Positions 37,177-48,690 of a stretch of 64,000 nt of DNA are shown piece by piece. The notes under the pieces were generated by a model. The model was given only the letters and a program-made list of their open reading frames with translations. It was not told the origin of the DNA and did not search any database. The stretch lies in contig OX359286.1 in assembly GCA_947179155.2 (NCBI GenBank), forward strand, positions 37,626,908 through 37,690,907, written 5' to 3'. The position numbers and the translations under genes were made by a program. This DNA is from Hedera helix. Its lineage: Eukaryota; Streptophyta; Magnoliopsida; Apiales; Araliaceae. Position 1 is the first letter of the stretch, and each line of letters starts with the position of its first letter.

Positions 37177-38902
37177 CTACTTGGACTCCGTCAAGGTCAA
37201 GCTGAACTCCCACAGTTTCTTGGCCAATTCAGGATCTCTAGCCTTGGAGCTTGCTTTAGCTTTGTTGCTGTCCATAAAATATTCACCACTAACCCCATTA
37301 ACTTTCGGATTCAACGCCAAATAGCATGAAGTTGCTGCTCCCTGTTGAACATTCTTCAGCAGATATTGTGTACAACCAAATATGCCTGCAATTGAGAACC
37401 AGATCAAAACCACGATGCTAAAGTATAAATATTAATCTTCGAGGAAATATTTAGCAAGTTAAAGGCTTAAATACTTACAACCAAGAAGGCCGCTATTTTG
37501 TGCAATATTGGTGGCAATAACTCCGGGATGAAGTGAATTTGCAGTGACATTAGCCCCTTCCTCCTGATAATTAATCAGAGAAAAGGAAAAAGGAATTTTA
37601 TATTAGGCAAATCTTCTTCTAATAGTTAAAAAGAAAATGAAGATGAAGTACGTAGTATTAAAAAATAATCAAACAATTATGCATGTACCGATAATTACCT
37701 TCAAGCGCCTTGCAAGCTCATTACAGTGCAACGTGTTACAGAGTTTTGATTGTCCATAAGCACCGTTGCCGTTGTACCTGGATTTTTATGATCAAAATCA
37801 AATAAAAACAGTTAAAGTTGGATCCAATCCACTAAATGCAGAAAAAATAAAAATAAATATAAATATATATATTTATATATATATATACATATATATATAT
37901 ATAATTGTTATTACATACCTTGCTTTATCATTGATTTTGTCAAAACGAATTCCTTCTTTGTACCCATAACGGTGGAGCTCTGATCCTATGCTAACAATCC
38001 TCCCTTCTTTACCGCAATCACGAGCTGTGTTTTTCATGGTGTCCAACAAAAGATTCGTCAAAAGAAACGGTCCCAAATGGTTCACCGCAAATTGTTGTTC
38101 TATGTTGTCTTTCGAAAGTGTGAATGGAGGTGCCATAATCCCAGCATTGTTACTGTCATAACAAAGATAACAATGACAGTAAGTTCAATTCTTTTACTGT
38201 TCCAACATAAATTGGTAGAGGAAAATTAGTTAAAGATTTATGATTCATTTACATACATACACACATATATATATATAGGAATAGTTATTTTCTTACTTAC
38301 ACGAGAATGTTGAGGGGAAGACCGGAGGAAATATATTCCTTGGCAAATTTCCTGATGGATGCCTGGGAGTTGAGATCAATTTCCATGACATCAATTTTAG
38401 CATTGGGGATTTTCTTGACAATATCTTCTTTAACTTTGGCCCCAGCTTTCACGTTTCTTACTCCCATAACTACGTGCACACCGCGCAATGCTAGAACACG
38501 TGCAGTCTCTATTCCAATACCATTTGATGCTCCTGCAGCAGATTAATTAACAACACAAAGTGTAATTTTAGTTTAAGGCCTTAATTTTCAGGTAATTAAG
38601 TTGTATAAACTACTAGCTAGGTGCCGAGGTATTAGTATTGCTGATTAATATCAAAATTTGGAAGCAATTCATCAAAGAAGAGAGGAAAGCAAATCAATAA
38701 ATATACATCTAAAGAAAGAAGACAAATTATAACTAACATATATGGAAAAATTAATTAATAAATTAATCAAGAAACCCAGATGAGAAATAAAAAGACCTGT
38801 AACAATGGCAACAAGGCCAGTTCCATCAACTCCTTTAGTGACTTGCTCGGCAGTGGAACGAGCAGAGAACCCGGATTTGCCTTTTAATCCAAAAATCCAC
38901 AT
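37177..38902 (-). CDS. SDR1: TIC32/retinol-dehydrogenase-like short-chain dehydrogenase
   Basis: An NAD(P)-dependent oxidoreductase with a Rossmann fold. Exons in reading order: 38797-38902, 38301-38532, 37919-38152, 37699-37777, 37479-37563, 37177-37385; 945 nt, 314 aa. The N-terminus MWIFGLKGKSGFSARSTAEQ is typical of the TIC32-like group (about 315-320 aa). Cofactor motif TGASNGIG is split by intron 1; NNAG spans intron 2; the catalytic YxxxK is YGQSK. Pea TIC32 is an NADPH- and calmodulin-binding protein at the chloroplast inner envelope, but paralogues in this group vary and the substrate here is unknown. Unlike its three neighbours, SDR1 has no intron in the last coding segment: LLKNVQQ runs straight into GAATSCYLALN. 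A CAGG-type short repeat and a TATA-rich stretch lie upstream at 39043-39207. Confidence 0.92.
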
Positions 38903-41900
38903 TTTTCTTTCTTTCTTTCTAGTAATTAAAATTCTTGATCACGTACAAAAAAATAAATAGCTAGAAGAAATTTATAATTTGTTATTGTTGCAAGTAATAA
39001 TAGTGTTTGAGTTATGAGGGAGATGAATACGAGTGTGTGTGGGTATATATATATATATAGAGGCAGAGAGTTATTAATGAATTGAAGTCTTTAATGCAAT
39101 TAGTCCTCCGTGTGAAAAGGTGTTGGTTGGCAAGTTGAATTACAAAATATAATGGTTGACTTCTAGAATACCACCAGGCAGGCTGGCAGGCAGGCAGGCT
39201 GGCAGCCAGATATGACCAAATATAATTGAATTAACAGCTAATAAAAGATTTATTTATATATATATATATATATAATGAATTAATTAAGTGTGAAAGATAA
39301 AATAAATTGATTGCGATTATTATTATTATTATTATGGCCTCCTTGTTTGAGTGTGAATGAATATAATATAAGTATATTTTTTTCTGCTGCGTTGTATTAG
39401 AATCTTCTGTTTGGTAAGCACGTATATGTCGATGAATAATTTATCCTCCTCCTCCAAGAAGGTATATCATTCCTAGTATGATTCTTTGTTTTCCTAAGAA
39501 TCAACAAATAATAACAACACGGAAGAAGTTATTCGTTATTCTTCCGATTCCATAATATTTGACATTTTAGAATATATATATCTTTTAAATATTTGTTATT
39601 CTATAATTTTTTTTAAAAATTATGTATATCGTGTAACTTTCTCCTTCATATTGGAGTCTTACGGAGAATTAAAGAATTAATAATTTATTTATTTTTATAT
39701 TAGAGTCCTACAGAAAATTAAATATTTAACAATCCTTTCTCTCATTTTTATTAGAATTATTTATCTTCTTTATATATATCCGTGTAATTCTTTCTCTCCT
39801 TCCTCTATTAGATAAATAAACAAATAAAAAAATATTTGTGTAATTAGTAAAAAATTTAATTAATAATAATTAAGTTTTTTAATATATATGTAACGGCCTT
39901 CAACGACAAATAAAATAAAAACGAGGGAGTAATAATATAAAATTGGTTATGCGTGCGAATATCGAATTTTAATAAAAAGAGAAAATTAATAACATATAGT
40001 ATGTCACTCATGATGAGTTTATCTAGAGGATTTTTTATAGTGACATAAATCACAGATTAATAAAAGATCAATTTGTAAATACGTGCATTTGGTTTTTGAT
40101 TTGTTTAATGTCAATATGTATAGTATTGCTACAGATATACAAACCGTAAAAAGTTAATTATTTACGATGCATAAGACATGAGTAGACTTGATGCTTATAA
40201 TCAATTAGAAACACAAACATCATTTTGTTTATATTTTTACTATCCATTCTTTCTGTAGTTATCATGCATTTTTTGTTGAGAATATTTGATTTATATATAT
40301 TTATTTAAAATTATATTTTGATTTAAAAAATTAATTTGATGCATTTATAAATTAATTTATCAAATATCTATAACTCATCGAACTTAGCTCATCACGTCAT
40401 TAAAAGAGTCATCATAATCCACCAAATATCTATAATTTATTGAGACTAACCGTTCATTATATTTTTTTTATAATAACGAGTTCATACTTTTTAAAATTTA
40501 TAACAATATACTGTAGTATAAAGATATAGTTTAAATATAAAATAACATTTAGTATAAGAGAAAGAAAAAGAAAAAAAGAATGAATGAGATTGGAAAAATT
40601 GGCAGGTCAGCAAGCACAAGTTACACATGTAAAATTCCGGATTGTGTGAATGGAATAAGTTGTATTATAGTTTGGTGATTGATGATGAGAAAATATAATT
40701 AAATCCTTGTTAAAGTCCAGGGCAGGGTAGTTTGGATAGAGAAATGTAGTAGAGAGTTCAATATATACGACAAATTTCGTCATCATCATTCATTAATCGT
40801 GTATGTATGTATGTTATGTATTGTATTGTATTGTAGGCCAAGCAAGCATTCTAGAAGAGAGAAATAACATACATTTTGATTTTCTACACATACCCCACCA
40901 TCCATCTTAATTAATACTCATAAAATACGTACCTACTACTTCCATAAAAATGAAGCAAGGGTGTTGTTACCTTTGGTTGAAACTGAAACGCGCTTACTTT
41001 TTTAAAAACTTGTTTAACATGCACAAATATAATTAATTAAACACAATTATATATATATATATAATTCATAACAAATATTTGTTATAAACATTATTTCAAC
41101 AAAAATATTTAACACCGTTAAAATAACAATCTAAGGGTTCATATCCTTGTACGTTAACAAATCGTCCAACTTATAATTGAATGCAGTAAAAATTAATGCG
41201 TTTCACAAAATAAATTAAAAATATTTTTTGTTTTTACTTGGTGACTTTTATTTGACTTAATTTTAATAGTAAGAATTATGATAAGTGCATCCAATGTAAT
41301 GGCTTCTCAAATTTATTTAGACAACGTGCTAGAGAAATGATACTTATTATTCAAAATATAAAAAAAAATTAAGTCCTTTACATGACTTATTATAAAATAA
41401 TTATAAATATATATTATGACGAGCAAGGATTATAATCAAAATTGCGTTTTTTGTACCTCAAGAACAAACTTTGATCGGCAATCAAAATATTTGCTGCTCC
41501 GTTATGAATTTTAAGATTCGGTCGAGTGCGGTCACAAGTTTTGAGAAAATAATTAAATTATAATAAAATTGTTAATATTGTCAAAATAAAATTTATAATA
41601 ACAAAATAAATATATATTTAACAATATTTTTATAATTATTTTAATAACACAAAATATTTAAAGTGATAATTATTATTCGGACAATATCAACCCCTCAAAA
41701 ATAAACGTATAGACTCCATGACCAGTCAAGCTTCAACCATATTAAGCGTAGGATAGCAAATTTGCAATTGAAGGCAAGTCAACTTATCGGCTCTTTGGTG
41801 CTATTTGCGCAAGCCATGGACTATATGACCAGTTCTTATTGGACTAATGGACTATGTCATAATGTTAAATATTACTGCTGATTTTTTTTTTTCACTTGTT

Positions 41901-41974
41901 AATTCCGCGGCTGACATGAATTAAATACTTATATTATCGGCCCAATCTCCACTAATATATGATTACTACTATTT

Positions 41975-42226
41975 ACTATACATTATATTGGTAATTGTGC
42001 AAGGATTTTTTTTATTATATAAAATTCGTAGTTTTTAAATTATATTTTATATAAAAATTAATATAAATCATATTTTTGAATTTTTATTTTAATGTATAGT
42101 ATGTATTTTTATATTAATCAATAAATTTTATAATATTAATTTAAAATTGTTATTAATTATTTTTTTATATATTGAATAATTTGAACTTAAGAGTTATTTT
42201 TTTATATTCATTAGTTTTCAAATTAT

Positions 42227-42230
<4 letters not shown>
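41975..42230 (-). repeat. AT-rich dispersed repeat, copy 2 (inverted)
   Basis: Its reverse complement shares AATACATACTATACATTAAA, ATATTAATTTTTATATAA and the terminal CTTGCA...TTACCA sequence with 19690-20038. The TA microsatellite beginning at 42231 directly abuts it; copy 1 has a shorter TA tract in the corresponding place (about 19733-19754). Confidence 0.6.

Positions 42231-42299
<69 letters not shown>
42231..42299. repeat. (TA)n microsatellite
   Basis: About 69 bp of uninterrupted TA dinucleotides at the edge of the AT-rich dispersed repeat. Confidence 0.95.
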
Positions 42300-42302
<3 letters not shown>

Positions 42303-42617
42303 ATATATTTTATGAGATATAAATGGTTTATATATTGTATAAAAAAATATAAAATTTTAACTTTATATTGACTCAAAATTGACTAAAATAATTTGATAAA
42401 ATTATAAAAATTTTAGATAAAATCTTTTAATATGTTATTATATATAATTATTAATTATTAGTAGTGAAGAAAGACTTTTTGAACACAGCTCGACTAATGT
42501 CATGTTTTGCGGCGTTAGACTGTTCTTGTCATCTTTGATGGAAGAAAAAATATATATTTTTGATATTGTAACGTGGCAACAAAAATATGTAAGTTTGTCT
42601 CTAAATTACTTAGAAAA

Positions 42618-42622
<5 letters not shown>

Positions 42623-42671
<49 letters not shown>
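42623..42671. repeat. (AT)n microsatellite
   Basis: About 49 bp of AT dinucleotides; source of an artificial IYIYIY ORF. Confidence 0.95.
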
Positions 42672-42672
<1 letters not shown>

Positions 42673-43346
42673 CACAGTATGTGGTACTTTAGTTGTTTTT
42701 GGATAACCTTAATCAGTGACCAGAAACATGGTCCAACCAATTAATGGCTGTGTGATGAGTTGTTATATATATATATATATATTTAACATTTAAATTATCA
42801 AGTTATTTTTATATTAATTTTATTATGATTATATGTTAAAAAGTATAATAAAAATTATAAAAAATAGATTTTATATTATTTAATTTATCATTTAAAAACA
42901 AATTTTTTTTGCTAAAAAAATAATTAAATTGTGCACGTCCATTTTATTTGTTTTTTGCTCATTAAAAAATTCAGTAACAGAAAAATTGGTTTAATTTATT
43001 CCCTCTATTTCTTTTTTACTCATTAAAAAATTTAATAACAAAAAAATTAAATGAAAAAATTTAAGTTCTCCCTTCATTTTAAAAGTCTCTGCAGTGTGCA
43101 ACGATTTAGTGACATGATTCAAAGGGTTGTAGTTCCTCTAAAATTACTAATACAAAGAGACACAGATGGAGTAAATTCGGGTTGACAAAAAATGAATCCT
43201 TTTATTTCCAAGCTCACGATATTAAACCGCTACAAGTTATTACAACTCTAAATAATTACACAAAACAACTTCTCACAAATAAAAAGTGGCAACAAATTTC
43301 ACAAAGGCACACAAGGAATTCGAAAAATCAGGTTTAAGTTTCAAAA

Positions 43347-46148
43347 TCATTTGGTCTCTGTAAAGGTCAAGCTGAACTCCCATAGTTTCTTGGCCATTTC
43401 TGGATCTCTAGCAATAGAGCTTGCTTTCGATTTGTTGCTGTCCACAAAATATTCACCACTAACCCCATTAACCTTAGGATTCAATGCCAGATAACATGTA
43501 GTTGCTGCTCCCTGTAATCAAAACGGATGAACATCAAATTTTTGCATGTCATCAACTTTGTCTTCCATCTTTGGTAAATTTTATTGTTTAGACATTTTCA
43601 TTAATATCTTTCAATCTATCCAAATAAAATGAGCGCTCAAGATTACAATAGCAAAGGAAATCTCTCCAGGATGTCACAACAAAAGAAGTAAAGAACAAAC
43701 CTGGCTAACATTTTTCAACAGATATTGTGTTGCCCCCAATATGCCTGCATTGAGCAAGGAGCCAGTTCATTAATATTCAAAAACAAAGCGATACTATCAC
43801 AAGTAACATATGACTAGTAATAATATCAATCTTCACAAGTAACATATGACTAGTAATAATATCAATCTTTAGAGGACGAACGTTGCAAGTTAATAAAAGG
43901 CTTAAATACTTACAACCAAGAGCGCTGCTATTTTGTCCAATATTGGTGGCAATAAGTCCAGGATGAAGTGAATTTGCAGTGACGTTCGCCCCCTCCTCCT
44001 GATCAATTGTAGAATAAGGAACCGACGTTTAATATAAGATTCTAACAAGCACGATGATTGACAATAGCTGAAGGATGAATTAAAGGAACAGGTGGCTCTA
44101 CTATTATTGATCACAGTTGGCATGGCTGAAAGATGAATAGTACATAAACAATTTATGATTAAAAAAATTACACAACATCCTAAGTCAAAGATTTTTCCTT
44201 TGCTTTATCGTTTCAAAGTGAAATTATCATAGCAAAAAGAAAAAGATGGAAAGATAGCCATCTTCATGTTTATATTTGGATAGTTATTAGAGTAAAATGA
44301 TTACCTTCAAGCACCTTGTAAGTTCAACACAGTGCAATGTGTTACAGAGCTTTGACTGTCCATAAGCATTGTTGGGGTGGTAACTGAAATTATGATCAAA
44401 ATCAAAGAAATCAGTTGAAGTTAGATTCATGGACTAAGTAATTTCTTTAAATTATGGCAAAAATTATATCCATCATTTAATTTATACATATGCTTATTAA
44501 TTAAGGGATGCAATCAGTGACTATATACCTTGCTTTATCATTAATTTTGTCAAAACGAATTCCTTCTTTGTATCCATACTTGTGGAGCTCTGATCCTATG
44601 TTAACAATCCTTCCTTCTTTACCACTTTCACGTGCTGTGTTTTTTATGGTGTCCAACAACAGATTTGTCAAAAGAAACGGACCCAAATGATTAACAGCAA
44701 ATTGCTGTTCTATGTTGTCCTTGGAAAGTGTGAATGGAGGTGACATAATCCCTGCATTGTTACTATAAACACCAAAGATAACAAGTTTAGTTCTTGTAAT
44801 GTTTCAAAATATATTGTTGAAGGTAGATTAAACCTTTTATAATTAAGTTTAATAAAAAATAAAAATGCACCACAAAAGACAAGTGAGGCATTCAAATCAC
44901 ATAGTTTTCTTACACGAGGATGTTCAGGGGAAGACCGGTGGCAATAAACGCAGTGGCAAATTTCCTTATGGACACCATTGTGTTAAGATCTATTTCCATG
45001 ACATCAAGTTTAGCACTGGGGATTTTCTGAAGTAATTCTTCTTTAACTTTTTCACCAGCTTTAACATTTCTCACACCCATAATTACATGAACACCACGTA
45101 AGGCAAGGACACGTGTGGTTTCTTTTCCAATACCATTTGATGCTCCTGAGATTATACAGAGTATAATTATGCACTTTTAGAGAGTGTAACAATCAGGTAT
45201 GTAATAATCCTATATATATTATATAGTGGATCATACAAGTTTCTGACAAGTGCTATAAATAAAACCTTAAGATAAACATCAATATAAAGCATCAGAAATT
45301 TGAAGAGGTTAAGACTCTCACTTTATGAAGACAAATTTTTGAATTCGGATTAAAGATTACTTAGATGAATCTACCAATTGATCATGTTTTCCAATAGAAC
45401 AACTATGAAGTAAGCCTGAAAAAAATACACTTTTCTCTTGGTTTTTTGAATTTCAATTTCTGAAGATGTTGATATCTCCCTTCTGTAACCCTTCAACAAA
45501 GACCAGGCTGAACCACAAATCTTAAAAAAAAATTCGAACTATTTGGCTTAGAAGACTGGCAAAAAGAAAAACCACCAGGTGAATTGATCATAATAGACTC
45601 CTGATGATTCCATATATGTTTTACTTCACTTTTTTTGGGTGTTGAGTAGGTGGGGTTTGGTCAGGTGATCAAAAATCTTTAGCCCATGTCTATCAATTTG
45701 CACAACTGCCCACAATTTGTAATTTTGTTAAACTTCTCAATCTTAAGATGGTGAATTAATTAATGTAATGAAAATTAAATACAACAGAAATCAATTTTTA
45801 TCACCAATAGAATGGAATCTATATGTAATAAACTTTAATATGATTAAGAAGTCAACAAACCTGTTCCTTATCCTTGCCAAGATCTTAAAATGACTACTAT
45901 TATGCATATATGACAGGAACAAAACACAAGAGGAGTCTTTCTAGGCAAAAATTGGAATTTGGGACCAACCCATCTAAGAAAATAACCACAAAAAAAAAAA
46001 ACAAACACAAAGAAAGAAGAGAGCAAAAGATGAGAAAAAGACCTGTAACAATGGCAACAAGGCCAGTTCCATCAACTCCTTTGGTAACTTGCTCAGCAGT
46101 GGAGCGAGCAGAGAACCCAGACTTTCCTTTCAATCCAAAAATCCACAT
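43347..46148 (-). CDS. SDR2: TIC32/retinol-dehydrogenase-like short-chain dehydrogenase
   Basis: Exons in reading order: 46043-46148, 44914-45145, 44529-44762, 44305-44383, 43914-43998, 43701-43744, 43347-43511; 945 nt, 314 aa. The first exon is nearly identical to SDR1 at protein level (MWIFGLKGKSGFSARSTAEQ). It has TGASNGIG, NNAG and YGQSK, so all usual SDR catalytic elements are present. Differences from SDR1 include GIGKETTRVLAL, MSPPFTLSK (SDR1 MAPPFTLSK) and a changed stretch IRKFATAFIATGLPLN. The last coding segment is split by an intron after NVSQ. Intron 1 shares sequence with intron 1 of SDR3 (for example the block around CTGAACCAYAAA), so these two copies may be close relatives, or conversion may have occurred. 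The substrate is unknown. Confidence 0.92.
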
Positions 46149-46267
46149 GTTTTCTAGAAGCTAGAATTCTTGGCAAAATTCAACTCTTTAAGGGAAGGAA
46201 ATGGTTGGAATTTGTTAGCAAATATTCTTGTGCACTGTATGTATGTTAGCTATTAAAGATGCAATCT

Positions 46268-46276
46268 TTATATATG
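46268..46276 (-). promoter_or_regulatory. Candidate TATA box of SDR2
   Basis: The minus strand reads TATATAAAG about 120 bp upstream of the SDR2 ATG, a typical plant core-promoter distance. No transcript start evidence. Confidence 0.45.
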
Positions 46277-46881
46277 CATACAGAGAGGTACATACATGTA
46301 TATATGTATGTATGTATGTATGTAAACGTGTAGAGGGTCCTGTATGACGCGGGCTACCGTGTTGAAGAACGAAGAAAGGGTCTTAGCTTACTGTTTCTGA
46401 ATATGCAAGGCTGCTGCCTCGGCCTTGTTGTAGTCATGGGATTTAGATTTTAGAAATTAGAATAGAATAGAATATGGTCTTCGAAAGTTTGACTTTTCAT
46501 TGTTTCTTGCAGCCACCCTATTGGACCACATTCAAGTTTGGTTTGCACAGCCAATTAATGGGACCAAATATACTTATGAATGGTTCCACCAAGAAAATTA
46601 CAAGTGTCAGAATAATAAAGTGTGCATAGAAACACTACATACACATACAAACACATGTTGTTATTTGTTTTTTTATGATTAAATTAATTTTCAAAATCAA
46701 TATTTGTATAGTACTAAGTGTTATATATATAAAACTTATTATCATAAAAAATTATATATAATTTATTCTTAATTTCAATATTTGTAATAAATAATAATTA
46801 TAGTCCATATGTTAATGGAAATTTAGCAGAAGCATTGGAGTGAATTAGTAATCGAGGAGACCTTAATTTTTTTTGAGCAAG

Positions 46882-46996
46882 TATAATATGTGCATAACGT
46901 GCACATATTATATTTATTTTAATTATTAAAAAAATTATTATCTTAAAATTTATAATATATATTTTTTAATAATTAAAATAAATATAATATTTAATT
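46882..46996. repeat. Foldback: perfect 13-bp hairpin plus a larger AT-rich inverted repeat
   Basis: TATAATATGTGCA (46882-46894), a 5-nt loop TAACG, then its exact complement TGCACATATTATA (46900-46912). The sequence after the hairpin (about 46905-46935) is in turn nearly complementary to about 46961-46990, with TTTATTTTAATTATTAAAAA paired to its reverse. Confidence 0.8.
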
Positions 46997-47069
46997 TTAT
47001 ATTCAAATATTATAAATGTAGACTTATTCTTTTTTTTCTTTTTCCCTGTTGTTAAATGATGATTATGAT

Positions 47070-47720
47070 TAGACCTGACAATTTTGATCCAAGACTGTTG
47101 GTCGGCCCGACCCAACCTCTAAAAAGTGGGCATTGGGCTTTCAAAATATAACTTAAGAAAAGTTGGACCGTTTTTGGCCCGACCCATAGGTTATTATTTT
47201 ATTATTATTATTATTTACATTGTTGACAAAAAAATGATAACTTATAAAATGAATTAAATAGATAATTATGAATAATATAAGAATAAATTTTAACATATGA
47301 TTATAAATAATAATACAAAAAAATATTATAAATAAGATATATATTACTTTTAGTCTTCTTTCTTTTATTCTTTTACTCTTTTATTTTTAATAATTAATAT
47401 TATATACATTTATCAATTAATTAATTACAAGATTAGTTATATGTTAATATATAAGAATATAAAATATCTATAAAATTATCGATTGTTTTTTTTATTTATT
47501 AATAATATTAAATAATTATGAAAAAATTATATGTCATAATTATAAATAATTAGTGTTAATATTTATTTTAAATTATAAGTTATAATAATAATAAAAATTA
47601 CTCAAATAATTTGCAGTCGGACCCGAATGGGCCACGGATTTAATTTTTTCAACTCGTAAAAAATTGAGCCGTTTTAGTTTGATGTTTCGAAAGTTCGGCT
47701 CGATCCGTTTGTCAAATTTA
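47070..47720. mobile_element. Non-autonomous hAT-type transposon, 651 bp
   Basis: It is bordered by a perfect 8-bp target duplication ATTATGAT (47062-47069 and 47721-47728). The terminal inverted repeats are TAGACCTGACAATTTTGATC and, reversed from the right, TAAATTTGACAAACGGATCG. Subterminal regions are rich in GGCCCGACCC and CGGCTCG; the interior is AT-rich and has no transposase ORF. Confidence 0.85.
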
Positions 47721-48626
47721 ATTATGATCGATGAGGTAAAAATGTAATCAACACACGTGGAAAAAGCATGCTACACCTGTATAAAATGTAGAGGTAGTGA
47801 TAAGGACAAGCTTTCAAATAAATGTTGAGGATAAGCATGTACAGATATTTTTGGACAAATGTGTTATTTAATATTTGTTGTTTTTTAAAAATTAATATAA
47901 AAAAAATTAATTTAATTTATATATAATAAATAATATAAAAAATATTATTTATTATTTTAAAATTTTTAATAAATTATCTTAATTTTAAATTTAAATATAT
48001 CTTAAAATTATAATTATATAATAATAATAATAATAATAACAACCACAATAAAACATAAACAAGTGTTTTAGTTACTATTGTACGGAGCAACTATGGGGAT
48101 TGACTGACAAGTCTCTCTCTTTTCATTTTTCATGGAGTAGCATTATTTTTATTGCACGTCTCCAAGGCATATGGAAATCATTATCATCAGCTGCCATCGG
48201 TGGCTGCATTTTTTCAATCATCAACCACTGTCTTTGTTTACTATAAATTGTTGTTGGTTAAAGGATCAAAACCATTTCAAATACGTTATATGTACATAAT
48301 TCAACAAAATAAAGTATATGACAGTACAAATGATGTTGGTGTTCCATTAACGTGAGAAAATTATTCAGTAATTTGAGAATATAGTCATATGATATTTAAA
48401 TTAATTATATATTTTTTATTTTATTATATATAATTTTAAATTTATTAAAATATAAAAATATAATTAATCTGAAATATCACATAAATAAATGTACTCTCAG
48501 TTCACTCAATAGATACTCACTAACGTGTGGCATGCATTGATACATTATATCAATTAATATGAAGTTGGTGCTCCATTAACCACATTAACGTGGGGCATGT
48601 GAGACGTTTTATCAATTATCAAGTGA

Positions 48627-48627
<1 letters not shown>

Positions 48628-48662
<35 letters not shown>
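48628..48662. repeat. (TA)n microsatellite
   Basis: About 35 bp of TA dinucleotides, directly adjoining the short stretch that resembles an SDR exon boundary. Confidence 0.93.
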
Positions 48663-48666
<4 letters not shown>

Positions 48667-48690
48667 GCTGCCCGCTGTAATCAAGATTAA
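48662..48690 (-). pseudogene. Possible relic of an SDR exon 7/intron boundary
   Basis: TAGTTGCTGCCCGCTGTAAT followed by CAAGATTAATGAT resembles 43499-43526 of SDR2 (TAGTTGCTGCTCCCTGTAAT then CAAAACGGATGA), that is, the start of the last exon and its acceptor. Only about 30 bp align; a chance match cannot be excluded. Confidence 0.35.

Larger units (their letters stand above)
38903..43346. other. Intergenic region between SDR1 and SDR2
   Basis: The SDR1 promoter lies at the left: a TATA-rich stretch at 39043-39059 and a short GGCAGG/GGCTGG repeat at 39174-39207. The rest is strongly AT-rich. It holds the reverse-oriented copy of the AT-rich dispersed repeat (about 41975-42230) and two long TA tracts (42231-42299 and 42623-42671). 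The SDR2 3' UTR lies at the right end. No coding region was found. Confidence 0.6.

Noticed and set aside
46500..48355. Isolated short ORFs between SDR2 and SDR3
   Set aside because: No conserved motif; one lies in low-complexity sequence and none has upstream or downstream exons.
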